A stretch of DNA of 41,612 nt from Polyangiaceae bacterium (GTDB lineage: Bacteria; Myxococcota_A; Polyangia; Polyangiales; Polyangiaceae). The notes below the pieces were generated by a model. That model was not told where the DNA came from. It saw only the letters and a program-made list of their open reading frames with translations, and ran no database searches. Below are positions 16,186 to 25,222 of this stretch, piece after piece. Numbering within the stretch: position 1 is the stretch's first letter; each line of letters starts with the position of its first letter. The position numbers and the translations under genes were made by a program. The DNA is taken from assembly GCA_025937895.1 (NCBI GenBank), contig JAICQL010000049.1:1-41612 (forward strand), given 5' to 3'.

Positions 16186-17274
16186 ATGCGTTATCCATGG
16201 TTGCTGGGCGTGGCCTTGCTGGCGGTGATCGCTGGTTATTGGGGCACGCAGCGGCACGATCGTCCTGCGGCACAGGCCGCTACCACCGCCGTGAACGCGG
16301 CGACGCCGCCGATCGCGGTCGACGTGTACACGCTCGCGCCGGAGGCCTTCGAGGTGCAGGTACCGGCGACAGGCACCCTGCTCGCGCGCGAGTCCGTCGA
16401 GATCGTGAGCGAGCTGGCGCGGCGCCTGGTCAAGGTGCACGCGGAGGAAGGCCGCTCCGTACGGCGCGGTGACCTGTTGTTCGAGCTGGACGCCGAGGAC
16501 CTGCGCGCCCAGCTGGCGAAGGTTGCGGTGCAAGAGCGCCTGGCCAAGGTAACCCTGGAGCGCACGCAGAAGCTGGCGACCGAGGGCCTGGCGCAGCAGC
16601 AGGAGCTGGACCTGGCGCAGGGCCGCGTCGATGAGCTGGCCGCGGATCGCTCGCTGCTGGAGGTGACCTTGTCCAGGACGCTGATCCGCGCGCCCTTCGC
16701 CGGGAGGCTGGGCCTGCGCCGGGTGAGCGAGGGCGCCTGGCTCTCGTCCAACACGGTGCTCGCCACCCTGCAAGATAGCTCCTCGCTCAAGCTCGATTTC
16801 ACCCTGCCCGAGCGCTACGCCGGCGCCGTGACGCAAGGTGGCGCCTTCCGCTTCCGCGTGGACGGCAAGGGCGATGGCTTCCACGGCACGATCAGCGCCG
16901 TGGAGCCGCTGGTCGACGTCGCCACGCGCAGCCTGCGGGTGCGCGGGGTGGTGGATGGCCATGCAGGGCTGATGCCGGGCTCGGCCGCCACCATCGAGGT
17001 GCCGCTGCGGGTGGAGCAGGCGCTGCTCGCCCCGGCGATCGCGCTGGTGCCGGGAGTCGATGGGCGCCGCGTGTACCTCGCCGACAATGGTGTGGTGCGC
17101 TCCGTCGTGGTCGAGGTGGGCCTGCGCGAGGGCGACCGCGCGCAGCTCCTGTCCGGGGTCTCCGCAGGGGATCAGATCATCGTCAGCAATCTGCTGCGCC
17201 TGCGCGAGGGCGCGCGGGTCAGCATCAACGGCAGCGCGGGTGAGGCCGCGGCCGCCACGGCAGCCAGGCCATGA
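16186..17274 (+). CDS. RND efflux periplasmic adaptor (membrane fusion protein)
   Basis: This 362-residue protein begins with an uncleaved anchor or signal helix (YPWLLGVALLAVIAGYWG). It shows the HlyD/AcrA order. First comes a lipoyl half, VPATGTLLARESVEIVSELARRLVKVHAEEGRSVRRGDLLFELD. Then a helical hairpin (about 105-165, with QQQELDLAQGRVDELAADRSLLE) is followed by the second lipoyl half, TLIRAPFAGRLGLRRVSEGAWL. A beta-barrel (LKLDFTLPERYAGAV) and a membrane-proximal domain (ALVPGVDGRRVYLADNGVV) complete it. It links the inner-membrane pump to an outer-membrane channel. Its stop overlaps the pump start by 4 nt (ATGA, 17271-17274), so the pair is coupled. Confidence 0.93.
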   Translation: MRYPWLLGVALLAVIAGYWGTQRHDRPAAQAATTAVNAATPPIAVDVYTLAPEAFEVQVPATGTLLARESVEIVSELARRLVKVHAEEGRSVRRGDLLFELDAEDLRAQLAKVAVQERLAKVTLERTQKLATEGLAQQQELDLAQGRVDELAADRSLLEVTLSRTLIRAPFAGRLGLRRVSEGAWLSSNTVLATLQDSSSLKLDFTLPERYAGAVTQGGAFRFRVDGKGDGFHGTISAVEPLVDVATRSLRVRGVVDGHAGLMPGSAATIEVPLRVEQALLAPAIALVPGVDGRRVYLADNGVVRSVVVEVGLREGDRAQLLSGVSAGDQIIVSNLLRLREGARVSINGSAGEAAAATAARP

Positions 17275-20200
17275 GCCTCGCCGAAGTCAGCATCCGCCGC
17301 CCGGTCCTGGCGATCGTGCTCTCGATCGGGATCGTGGTCTTTGGCCTGGTCGGCTTCACCTTCCTGGGCGTACGCGAGTACCCGGCCGTGGATCCGCCGG
17401 TGGTGACGGTGACCACCAACTACGGCGGCGCCAGCCCCGAGGTGATCGCCTCGCAGATCACCGAGCCGCTGGAGCAGAGCATCAGCGGCGTGGCCGGCAT
17501 CCGCGTGATGAGCAGCACCTCGCGCGACGGGCAGAGCCAGATCCGCGTGGAGTTCGACCTGAGCGTGCCGATGGACACGGCCGCCAATGACGTGCGCGAC
17601 AAGGTGGCGGTGGCACGCCGGCAGCTGCCCACCGACGCTGATCCCCCGACGGTGGAGAAGGCCGACGCCGACTCGTCGCCGATCGTCTTCTTGACCCTGC
17701 GCAGCGAGACCAAGAGCATCTATGAGGTCGCCTACGTCGCCGACACGATCGTGAAGGATCGCGTGCAGACCATCCCCGGGGTGGCCAGCGTGCGCATCTT
17801 CGGCGACAAGCGCTACGCCATGCGGCTCATGCTGGACGCCGATCGCATGGCCGCAGCGCGGGTCACGGCCAGCGACATCGAGGCGGCCTTGCAGCGCGAG
17901 AACGTGGATCTGCCGGCGGGGCGCCTGGAGGGCGCCGACACCGAGATGGGGCTGCGCTCGCTGGCGCGCCTCAGCTCTCCCGAGGAGTTCAACGATCTCA
18001 TCATCCGCAGCGAGCAGGACCGCATCATCCGCCTGAGCGACGTCGGCCGCGCGGAGCTGAGTGCCGAGAACCTGCGCACCGGTATCCGCACCGAGGGCAT
18101 CCCGATCGTGGGCGTGGCCGTCATCCCGCAGCCCAACACCAACGCCATCGCCATCGCCGACGCCTTCTACGAGCGGCTGGAGGAGATCAAGCGCGTGCTG
18201 CCGCCGGAGTACCAGGCGGAGATCGGCTACGACTTCACCCGCTACGTGCGCAAGAGCGTGGCCGAGGTGGAGGAGACCTTGCTCATCGCCTTCGCGCTGG
18301 TGGCCTTCATCATCTTCGCGTTCCTGCGCGACTGGCGCGCCACGATCATCCCGGTGCTGGCCATCCCGGTGTGCATCGTCTCGGCCTTCTTCATCATGTA
18401 CGTGCTCGGCTTCTCCATCAACATCCTGACCCTGGTCGGGCTGGTGCTGGCGATCGGGCTGGTGTGCGACGACGCGATCGTGGTGCTGGAGAACGTGTAC
18501 GTGAAGATCGAGCGCGGGCTCAAGCCCCTGGACGCAGCGCTGGAGGGCTCGCGCGAGATCTTCTTCGCCGTGGTCTCCACCACCGTGGCGCTGGCCGCGG
18601 TGTTCCTGCCCATCGTCTTCTTGCAGGGCCTCACCGGGCGCCTGTTCCGCGAGTTCGGCGCGGTGGTGGCGGGCTCCGTGCTGGTCAGCGCCTTCGTGGC
18701 GCTGACCCTCTCGCCGATGATGTGCCGCTTCCTGCTGAAGGAGCGCCAGGGGCACAACTGGCTGTATCGCCGCACGGAGCCGTTCTTCGTGGCGATGAAC
18801 GACGCCTACGAGCGCACGCTCGGGCGCTTCTTGCAGGTGCGCTTTCTGGCGGTGCCGCTGTGCGTGGGCCTGCTGGGCTACATGCTGTGGGGCTTCGGGC
18901 AGCTGAAGCGCGAGCTGGCGCCGCTGGAGGACCGCTCCAACATCCGCGTCAACGTGCGCGCGCCCGAGACCGCGAGCTTTGCTTACACGGAGCACGCGCT
19001 GAACGAGGTGGACCAGTGGATCCGGGACAACGTCCCGGAGGTCAGCCGCACCTACAGCATCACCGCGCTGTTCGGTGGCGCCGTCAACACGGGCCTGCAG
19101 AACGTGTACCTGAAGGAGGCGCACGAGCGCACCCGCACCCAGGAGCAGATCTTCCACCAGGTGTCGCAGGGGCTCTCGGAGTTCTCCTCGCTGCGCGTGT
19201 TTCCGGCGCAGCCGCCCACCATCGGCGATCGCTTCGGTGGCCAGCCGGTGCAATACGTGCTGCAGGCGCCCACGCAGGAGGAGATGCTGAGCGTGCTGCC
19301 CGGCTTCCTGGAGGCCGCGCAGAAGCGGCCGGAGCTGCGCTTCGTGGACGCCGATCTCAAGGTCAACCGGCAGGAGACGGCGGTCACGGTGGACCGCGCG
19401 CGCGCAGCCGAGCTGGGCGTATCGGCGCTGGACGTGGCCCGCACCCTGCAGCTCACCTTCGGCGATCAGCGGCTCGGCTACTTCGTGATGAACGGCAAGC
19501 AGTACCAGGTGATCGGCCAGCTCGATCGCCCGTTCCGCAACGAGCCGGAGGATCTCAAGCGGGTCCAGGTGCGCGCGCGCGACGGCAGCATGGTCTCGCT
19601 CGACAACCTGGTGACCTGGGGCGAACGCACCGTGCCATCCGCGCTGTATCGCTTCGATCGCTACGTGTCCGCCACCGTCTCGGCGGGCCTCGCTCCGGGG
19701 CATACGCTGGGCGACGGCCTGGCGGCGATGGAAGCGGTGGCAGCCGAGGTGCTGCCGCCCACGTTCAACCGCACCCTGTCGGGTCAGTCGCGCGAGTTTG
19801 CCGACAGCTCCTCCAGCCTGGCCTTCGCCTTCGCGCTGGCGCTGCTGATCGTGTACCTGGTACTGGCAGCGCAGTTCGAGAGCTTCATCGATCCGCTGAT
19901 CATCCTGCTCAGCGTGCCGCTGGCCCTGGCCGGCGCAGTACTGTCGCTGCAGCTCACCGGCTCTTCGCTCAACATCTTCAGCCAGATCGGGCTGGTGATG
20001 CTGGTCGGGCTGGTGACAAAGAACGGCATCCTGATCGTGGAGTTTGCCAATCAGCGGCGCGACCTCGGTGCCGATCGCCTGAGCGCGGCGCGCCAGGCGG
20101 CACGCGATCGCTTCCGGCCGATCTTGATGACCAGCGCCGCCACCATCCTCGGCGTGCTGCCCATCGCGCTATCGCTGGGCGCCGCCTCCGCCAGCCGCCA

Positions 20201-20408
20201 GTCGCTGGGCATCGCCGTGGTCGGCGGGCTCCTGGGGTCGACGGTGCTGTCCCTGTATCTGGTGCCGGCGCTGTATTCGTTCCTGTCGCCGAAGCGCAGG
20301 GCAGCGCGCGGACAGGTGGCGCATGGGGCCGCCCACGGTGTCGCCGGCGCGCCTGCGGTTGCCGCACACGGCGCGGCGGGCGAGCACGGCGCCGTGCCCG
20401 CCAAGTAA
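17271..20408 (+). CDS. RND multidrug efflux permease (AcrB/HAE-1 type)
   Basis: This 1045-residue inner-membrane proton-drug antiporter has twelve helices and two large periplasmic loops. It starts SIRRPVLAIVLSIGIVVFGLVGF and has YPAVDPPVVTVTTNYGGASPEV. Helix 4 carries the proton-relay pair D400/D401 in VLAIGLVCDDAIVVLENV, equivalent to AcrB D407/D408. The second half repeats the fold (SQIGLVMLVGLVTKNGILIVEFAN). The C-terminus has an unusual His/Ala/Gly tail after SPKRRAARG (about 30 residues, with AHGAAHG repeats). No outer-membrane TolC-type gene follows, so the channel must be encoded elsewhere. Substrate cannot be told from sequence. Confidence 0.95.
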   Translation: MSLAEVSIRRPVLAIVLSIGIVVFGLVGFTFLGVREYPAVDPPVVTVTTNYGGASPEVIASQITEPLEQSISGVAGIRVMSSTSRDGQSQIRVEFDLSVPMDTAANDVRDKVAVARRQLPTDADPPTVEKADADSSPIVFLTLRSETKSIYEVAYVADTIVKDRVQTIPGVASVRIFGDKRYAMRLMLDADRMAAARVTASDIEAALQRENVDLPAGRLEGADTEMGLRSLARLSSPEEFNDLIIRSEQDRIIRLSDVGRAELSAENLRTGIRTEGIPIVGVAVIPQPNTNAIAIADAFYERLEEIKRVLPPEYQAEIGYDFTRYVRKSVAEVEETLLIAFALVAFIIFAFLRDWRATIIPVLAIPVCIVSAFFIMYVLGFSINILTLVGLVLAIGLVCDDAIVVLENVYVKIERGLKPLDAALEGSREIFFAVVSTTVALAAVFLPIVFLQGLTGRLFREFGAVVAGSVLVSAFVALTLSPMMCRFLLKERQGHNWLYRRTEPFFVAMNDAYERTLGRFLQVRFLAVPLCVGLLGYMLWGFGQLKRELAPLEDRSNIRVNVRAPETASFAYTEHALNEVDQWIRDNVPEVSRTYSITALFGGAVNTGLQNVYLKEAHERTRTQEQIFHQVSQGLSEFSSLRVFPAQPPTIGDRFGGQPVQYVLQAPTQEEMLSVLPGFLEAAQKRPELRFVDADLKVNRQETAVTVDRARAAELGVSALDVARTLQLTFGDQRLGYFVMNGKQYQVIGQLDRPFRNEPEDLKRVQVRARDGSMVSLDNLVTWGERTVPSALYRFDRYVSATVSAGLAPGHTLGDGLAAMEAVAAEVLPPTFNRTLSGQSREFADSSSSLAFAFALALLIVYLVLAAQFESFIDPLIILLSVPLALAGAVLSLQLTGSSLNIFSQIGLVMLVGLVTKNGILIVEFANQRRDLGADRLSAARQAARDRFRPILMTSAATILGVLPIALSLGAASASRQSLGIAVVGGLLGSTVLSLYLVPALYSFLSPKRRAARGQVAHGAAHGVAGAPAVAAHGAAGEHGAVPAK

Positions 20409-20437
20409 GCGGGCGGGGCCCCGAGGCTCCGTCCGGC

Positions 20438-20458
20438 GCCGGGCAGAGGCAGCCCGGC
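20438..20458. terminator. GC hairpin between RND pump and STAS gene
   Basis: GCCGGGC (20438-20444) pairs with GCCCGGC (20452-20458) around the 7-nt loop AGAGGCA, between convergent stops at 20408 and 20478. The stem is strong but no T-run follows; a bidirectional terminator is likely. Confidence 0.45.
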
Positions 20459-20477
20459 CCCCAAGACCAGAGTCAGC

Positions 20478-20870
20478 TCAGAGCGAGACTTCTTCGAGCT
20501 GTACCACCGAGGGTGCCAGGCGAGTCAGCGTCTTGAGCGTACGCTTCTGCCAGAGCAAGCCCGGGTTCAGACGCAGGCGGATGGCATACGGCCTGGCGCT
20601 GACCTTCACGTCGTGGATCCAGCTGGCGAACGCCTTGATGCACGACGAGTTCATGAACACCAGCTGGGTCACGTCGATCAGCACGCTGGAGGCGCGGCGC
20701 TGAGCCAGCTGCCCGTGCAGGTGCACCAGGTACTCATCGAGCGGCTGCACCGCGGAGGCGTCGCCGTTGCCGGACAGGGTCACGCACAGGCTGCCCTCGC
20801 TCTCGGCAGACTTGATGAACAGGCCGCTCGGGCGCAGCGAAGGGGGATTGGACGGAGGGGACGTGGTCAT
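20478..20870 (-). CDS. STAS-domain regulator (anti-anti-sigma-like)
   Basis: This 130-residue protein has the STAS pattern of SpoIIAA/RsbV. A first strand SLCVTLSGNGDASA leads to VLIDVTQLVFMNSSCIKAFASWI (63-85). The phospho-loop reads N74-S75-S76-C77 where SpoIIAA has D-S-S-G. The serines remain, so phosphorylation is possible. The N/C changes may mark a family; I recall NSSC-type loops in proteins named after cyanobacterial slr1659, but cannot check. The ATG lies 2 nt after the stop of the HATPase gene, so the two are co-transcribed and probably interact. Both are divergent from a PP2C phosphatase. Confidence 0.82.
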   Translation of the reverse strand: MTTSPPSNPPSLRPSGLFIKSAESEGSLCVTLSGNGDASAVQPLDEYLVHLHGQLAQRRASSVLIDVTQLVFMNSSCIKAFASWIHDVKVSARPYAIRLRLNPGLLWQKRTLKTLTRLAPSVVQLEEVSL

Positions 20871-20872
20871 TT

Positions 20873-21397
20873 TCAGGCAGCTTCCAGGGCGCCGATGGGC
20901 GCCTCCACGGCGATGGTCAGGGCGTCCCCCTCGACGCGGTAGTCCAGCTCCAGCTCCCCCTCGGCCCGGATGCGGGCCAGCCCCAGCCCGGACACACCGG
21001 GCTCGCGAACGGGGGCCACCGACAGGATCAGCTGATCATAATACGCGATCGGGTCGTCGGCGGCGCGCAGGTCCATGAGCAGCCCGACGGCGCGCTCGAT
21101 GTCCTTCTGCGGGGCACGATTGGTCGTCTCGATGCGCAGGAAGATCTCGCGGCAGCGCTGCTCGAGCGCGATATCCACGCGCGCGCTGCCCACCCGCCCA
21201 TACTTGATCACGTTTTCCGTCAACTCGGTCACCGCGATGCGGATGCGAGACTCCAGGTCGAGGTCGTGCAAGGTGAGCTGCGACAGCTGGGTGAGCCAGC
21301 TGATGACGCTCTGAACGAAGGCCTGGGGAGGACTGCTCATGCTCACGGAAGCATGTGCGATGGTGGTCCTCTTCCCCTCTGCAACCAACACCGTCAT
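20873..21397 (-). CDS. HATPase (RsbW/RsbT-type) regulator
   Basis: From ATG 21397 (174 residues) the first strand IAHASVSMSSPPQAF aligns with the start of RsbW-like kinases; a later ATG at MSSPPQ would truncate it. The N box is ESRIRIAVTELTENVIKYG, with the Glu and Asn for Mg-ATP. The G2-like glycine stretch is PGVSGLGLARIRAEG. The usual DxGxG G1 box is not evident; the corresponding region reads DDPIAYYDQLILSVAP. It may therefore bind ATP weakly or work mainly by protein contact. It probably binds, and perhaps phosphorylates, the STAS protein encoded 2 nt downstream. Confidence 0.78.
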   Translation of the reverse strand: MTVLVAEGKRTTIAHASVSMSSPPQAFVQSVISWLTQLSQLTLHDLDLESRIRIAVTELTENVIKYGRVGSARVDIALEQRCREIFLRIETTNRAPQKDIERAVGLLMDLRAADDPIAYYDQLILSVAPVREPGVSGLGLARIRAEGELELDYRVEGDALTIAVEAPIGALEAA

Positions 21398-21617
21398 TGA
21401 AGCCCCAGAACGGCGGCGCCGGGTCGCGCTTGAACCCCGGCCTGACGCCCCGCAGCGAGTTTGCCACGGGGTGGCTGGGCGATGGTGGGCTGCAAGCGGG
21501 CGCGCTGACGGCGCAGCACCCACACGCTGCCACTGAATGCATGCGCGCGCTGGTCGTAGCCATGAGTACGTCGCCCACACCGTGCGCTGTAGCGCCGGGG
21601 GACGAGCGCGCCACACC

Positions 21618-24068
21618 ATGAACGCCGCTTCACCTCGCTTTCGCATCGCGCTCCTGTGCAACTCCATCGATCGCGCCTACCAGAGCAGCTTTCACAATGC
21701 GCTGCAGCGGGCGGCGCAGAGCCGCGGGGCAGAGCTCTTGGTGGTGGTGGGGCGCGAGCTGGAGAGCGAGCTGCCGCACGAGCGCGCCCTGAACCAGGTC
21801 TATCGCTGGCTGGCACCGGACCGAGTGGACGGGGCGGTGATCCTGTCGGCGGCGCTCTCCAACCATTCGGGGCCAGAGGGTGTGTTGCGGCTGTGCCAGG
21901 AGCTGTTGCCCGTGCCCAGCTGCAGCATCGGGCTGCGTCTGCCCGACGTGCCCTCAATCTTGATCGACAACCGCGCGGCCATGCGCACGGCTACCTCGCA
22001 CCTGATCAGCGCACACGGCTGCCGCCAGGTCGCCTACATCGGCGGCCCTGACTACAACGAGGAGGCGCGCCTGCGCTACCAGGGCTACCGCGACGCGCTG
22101 GCGGGCGCGCAGCTGCCCTTCGACGAGCGCCGGGTCACCGCGGGCACCTTCAGCACGGAGAGCGGGCACCTGGGGCTGCTGGAGCTGCTGGCGCGTGGGG
22201 CCGGGTTCGACGCGCTGCTGGCGGGCAACGACAACATGGCGCTCGGCGCCGTGGACGCCTTGCTGGAGGCCGGGCTGCGCGTGCCGGAGGACGTGAAGGT
22301 GCTGGGCTTCGACGACGCACCGGTGGCTCGCTTCGCGCGGCGCTCGCTGACCACGGTGGCGCAGCCGTTCGATGACATGGCGGCGCTGGCGCTCGACGCG
22401 CTGCTGGTACAGCTGCGCGGAGAGCCGCCGCCCGCGTTGCAGTACCCCGGAGTACGGCTGGTGGCGCGCGAGTCGTGCGGCTGCGGCTACGTGCTGGCGC
22501 GCACGGATGATCCGGAGGCGCCGCCAGCGCTCACCCCACAGGCCTTTCTGCGCGACTGGGCTGCCGAGCTGGAGCGGCGCGCGAGCTCGGGGGTGGCGCT
22601 GCAGCTCTGGGAGACGGCCGTGCCCGATCTGGCGCGCGGCCTGGCCAGCGAGCTGGAGGGTCGCTCCGGCGCCTTCTTGCAAGCGCTGGAGGACGTGGCG
22701 GACGAGCTGGAGCGCCAGCGCCAGACCGGCGACGAGCTGAGCCGCGCGCTCGGCGGGCTGCTGCAGCGCTGTCAGGAGGCGGGCTATCGCGGCCGCCACG
22801 ATCACGGGCTGGAGCGCGCGTGCCTCGAGGGGCGCGCCAAGGCCGCTGCCATCTCGCACCGCGGGCACGGCCGCCGCGCGCTGGTGGTGATGGACTCGGC
22901 CGTGGCCATCCGCGGCGTGAGCCAGCAGCTGGCACTGATGTTGAGCCCGGCGGCGCTGGCCGGTAGCTTTCGCAACGCCCTGCGCCAGCTGGGCATCAGC
23001 ACGGGTTATCTGGCGGTGTGCGCGGAGGACGGCAGCGATCAGCTGCGCCCGCTGCTGGCGCTCGAGCACGGCGAGGTGCTGAGCACGAGCCCCGCCCCCT
23101 ACCCCGCGCGGCAGCTCTTTCCTGCCAATTTCCCGGGCGTGTCCGGCGAGGGCCTGATCGTGCTGCCACTGACCATCGAGGCGCGCACCATCGGCCTCCT
23201 GGCGCTGGATGGCAAGACGGAGCCCTTCGTCTGCGAGGCGCTGCGCTCGCAGCTGAGCGCCGCGCTGGAGATGGGCGCGCTGCACGCCCGCGTGGTGGAA
23301 GAGACCACCATCCACGAGCGCCTGGCGCACGAGCAGCTGCTCGGCGAGCTGGTGGTGGCGCGGCGCATCCAGGGCGCGCTGGCGCCCAGCGAGCTCGACG
23401 TGCCCGGCTTCGAGCTGGCGGCGGAGCTGATCTCTGCCGATCAGGTGGGGGGCGACTACTACGACGTGTTTCCCATGGCGGATGGCTGCTGGCTGGCCAT
23501 CGGCGATGTCACGGGGCACGGGCTGCTGGCGGGGCTCATCATGTTGATGTTGCAGAGCAGCGTCAGCACGGCCGTGCGCGGCGCCGCGGAGCAGACGCCG
23601 GCTGCGGTCACCTGCCACGTCAACCGCGTGTTGCACTCCAACATTCGCAGCCGGCTGAAGGTGAAGGACCACGCCACCTTCATGATCCTGCGCGCCCGCA
23701 CCGATGGGCGGGTGGTGATGGCCGGCGCGCACGAGGACGTCATCGTGCACCGCAAGGCGACGGGCCGCTGCGAGCTGGTGGAGACCACGGGCGTGTGGCT
23801 GGGTATCAGCCCCGACATCTCCGACACCACCGAAGATACGCCGTTCGAGCTGGCGGAGGGCGACGTCGCCGTGCTGTACACCGACGGTCTGATCGAGGCG
23901 CGCGACGCTGCGGGTGAAGAGCTGGGCATGGAGCGGGTGCTGCAGCTGATCCAGGCGGCCGCCGCTCAGGGCCCGCAGGCGATCGTGACGGCGCTGAGCG
24001 CGGCCGCGCGCAAGTGGGCGCCGGTGCAGCAAGACGACATCACGGTCGTCGCGATGCGCCGGCGCTGA
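21618..24068 (+). CDS. LacI-type ligand-binding domain fused to PP2C (SpoIIE/RsbU) phosphatase
   Basis: ATG 21618 gives 816 residues with no signal peptide. Residues 8-290 are a LacI/periplasmic-binding-protein fold without the DNA-binding HTH: FRIALLCNSIDRAYQSSFHNAL, IDNRAAMRTATSHLI, QVAYIGGP, DALLAGNDNMALGAVDALLE, DVKVLGFDDAPVARF. A helical region with coiled segments (about 310-410) and a GAF-like part (about 430-560) follow. A signalling helix (HARVVEETTIHERLAHEQLL) leads to the PP2C domain: QVGGDYYDVF (D613), AIGDVTGHGLLAG, LYTDGLIEA and QQDDITVVAM keep the metal-binding acids. It should dephosphorylate a STAS protein on binding a small ligand, perhaps a sugar or nucleoside. It is divergent from the STAS/HATPase pair, its likely partner. 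Confidence 0.88.
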   Translation: MNAASPRFRIALLCNSIDRAYQSSFHNALQRAAQSRGAELLVVVGRELESELPHERALNQVYRWLAPDRVDGAVILSAALSNHSGPEGVLRLCQELLPVPSCSIGLRLPDVPSILIDNRAAMRTATSHLISAHGCRQVAYIGGPDYNEEARLRYQGYRDALAGAQLPFDERRVTAGTFSTESGHLGLLELLARGAGFDALLAGNDNMALGAVDALLEAGLRVPEDVKVLGFDDAPVARFARRSLTTVAQPFDDMAALALDALLVQLRGEPPPALQYPGVRLVARESCGCGYVLARTDDPEAPPALTPQAFLRDWAAELERRASSGVALQLWETAVPDLARGLASELEGRSGAFLQALEDVADELERQRQTGDELSRALGGLLQRCQEAGYRGRHDHGLERACLEGRAKAAAISHRGHGRRALVVMDSAVAIRGVSQQLALMLSPAALAGSFRNALRQLGISTGYLAVCAEDGSDQLRPLLALEHGEVLSTSPAPYPARQLFPANFPGVSGEGLIVLPLTIEARTIGLLALDGKTEPFVCEALRSQLSAALEMGALHARVVEETTIHERLAHEQLLGELVVARRIQGALAPSELDVPGFELAAELISADQVGGDYYDVFPMADGCWLAIGDVTGHGLLAGLIMLMLQSSVSTAVRGAAEQTPAAVTCHVNRVLHSNIRSRLKVKDHATFMILRARTDGRVVMAGAHEDVIVHRKATGRCELVETTGVWLGISPDISDTTEDTPFELAEGDVAVLYTDGLIEARDAAGEELGMERVLQLIQAAAAQGPQAIVTALSAAARKWAPVQQDDITVVAMRRR

Positions 24069-24096
24069 GCCGCGCCCGGCGCTTCCACCCCTTCCC

Positions 24097-24750
24097 TCAG
24101 CGCTGCGGCGCGCGGGTCAATGCCAGCCACTCCTGCACGGCGGGGCGCTGCCAGACGCTGCTCGCGTATTGTGCCAGCGGCTCCGGCACTGGATCGCCAT
24201 TGGCCACCAGCCGCTGCAGCATCGTGGCCAGATCGACGTCAGCGATGCTGAAGCGGCTGGCGATGCCGTTGCGGCCCTCCAGCACGACGGCGGCAATGCG
24301 CAACAGGCGCTGGCGCGCCGCCTCCGCCTTGCTGCTCAGCGGCTGGATCGGCTCGCCGCAGAAGATCGTCTCGGTGGAGCGCTCCTCACGGATGGGCAGG
24401 AAGTCACTGCGGAGCAGCCCCTGCACCATGCGCACGCGCGCGCGCTCCAGGCGATCCTCCGGAAATAGCCGCGGGTAGCGCGGCGCGGGGAACTCCTCTT
24501 CCAGGTACTCCAGGATGGCCAGGGACTCGGACAGCCAGTGCTGGCCATGGCGCAAGGTGGGCACGCGGTTGGTGACCGAGTGCGCCACGAAGTCCGGGCG
24601 GTGCTGCTCGCCCTTCTCCAGATCGAGCAAGGTCAGCTCGAACGGCAGCCCCTTCTCCTTCAGGGCCACGTAGACGCTGAGCACATAGGGGCTGGTGAGG
24701 CGCGAGTTGCCGAACAGCTCGAGCTCGCCGAGGGGGGTGCCGGAAGACAT
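24097..24750 (-). CDS. yfcF: Glutathione S-transferase, YfcF type
   Basis: This 217-residue cytoplasmic protein closely follows E. coli YfcF as I remember it. It has SPYVLSVYVALKEKGLPFEL in the thioredoxin fold, NRVPTLRHGQHWLSESLAILEYLEE for the glutathione site, and the C-terminal helical part LLRSDFLPIREERSTETIF and IADVDLATMLQRLVANGDPVPE. YfcF has glutathione-dependent peroxidase/transferase activity. The start ATG at 24750 fits the family. It is convergent with the phosphatase gene, with 28 bp between the two stops. Confidence 0.88.
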   Translation of the reverse strand: MSSGTPLGELELFGNSRLTSPYVLSVYVALKEKGLPFELTLLDLEKGEQHRPDFVAHSVTNRVPTLRHGQHWLSESLAILEYLEEEFPAPRYPRLFPEDRLERARVRMVQGLLRSDFLPIREERSTETIFCGEPIQPLSSKAEAARQRLLRIAAVVLEGRNGIASRFSIADVDLATMLQRLVANGDPVPEPLAQYASSVWQRPAVQEWLALTRAPQR

Positions 24751-24805
24751 GATGGCGCGAGCTTAGCGCCGGCGCCCGCCAGATGGGAGAGGCTTCGCAA
24801 GCTGC

Positions 24806-25138
24806 ATGACGGCGAGCCTCTTGACCGCGCGCCGCCCGCCCTGCCAGGCTCCGCGCGTGCAACGGCAAGCAGTGCAATCCCGCGCCATCCGCAGCGTTGG
24901 CTACGATCCTGCTGCACGAGAGCTCGAGATCGAGTTCCACTCGGGGCAGGTCTACCTCTACGAGCAGGTGCCGCAGTCGGTGTATGACTGGCTGCTGCGC
25001 GCGCCGAACAAGGGCATCTACGTCACCCGGCAGATCACGGGGCGCTACCCGGAGCGGGCACTGTCACGCCCCCCCGCAACGGGGCCCGACGCCCTCGAGC
25101 AAGCGTTGCGCGAGTCGCTGGCGCGCATCGAGAGCTGA
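24806..25138 (+). CDS. KTSC-domain protein
   Basis: The 110-residue product has one KTSC-type domain: SRAIRSVGYDPAARELEIEF, then SGQVYLYEQVPQSVYDWLL and NKGIYVTRQITGRYP. The family is a small beta-rich domain of unknown function, sometimes found with nucleic-acid enzymes. GTG 24857 (VQRQAVQSRAIRS) is a likely alternative start, since the first 17 residues are not domain-like. It stands alone, divergent from the GST gene. Confidence 0.78.
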   Translation: MTASLLTARRPPCQAPRVQRQAVQSRAIRSVGYDPAARELEIEFHSGQVYLYEQVPQSVYDWLLRAPNKGIYVTRQITGRYPERALSRPPATGPDALEQALRESLARIES

Positions 25139-25143
25139 CGTTC

Positions 25144-25168
25144 GCGCCGAGATCGGGGGGCTCGGCGC
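25144..25168. terminator. 8-bp hairpin after the KTSC gene
   Basis: GCGCCGAG (25144-25151) pairs perfectly with CTCGGCGC (25161-25168) around a 9-nt loop, 6 bp after the KTSC stop and 55 bp from the convergent kinase stop. No T-run. Probable bidirectional terminator. Confidence 0.45.
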
Positions 25169-25222
25169 CGCGCGGCGCCCGGCGGCATCAGCATGTGCCC
25201 GCCCCAGGGCCCCCAGGCGCCC

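Noticed and set aside
17172..19703. 843-codon open frame on the minus strand opposite the RND pump
   Set aside because: It is rich in His/Arg/Gln/Asp with no domain. It arises from GC-biased codons of the clearly real pump gene on the + strand.
18371..20536. 721-codon open frame in another + frame inside the pump gene
   Set aside because: It lies wholly over the permease coding sequence and has only Gly/Ala/Arg-rich shadow sequence.
21954..24032. 692-codon open frame opposite the PP2C gene
   Set aside because: Antisense shadow with no recognisable domain; the + strand gene has all phosphatase motifs.
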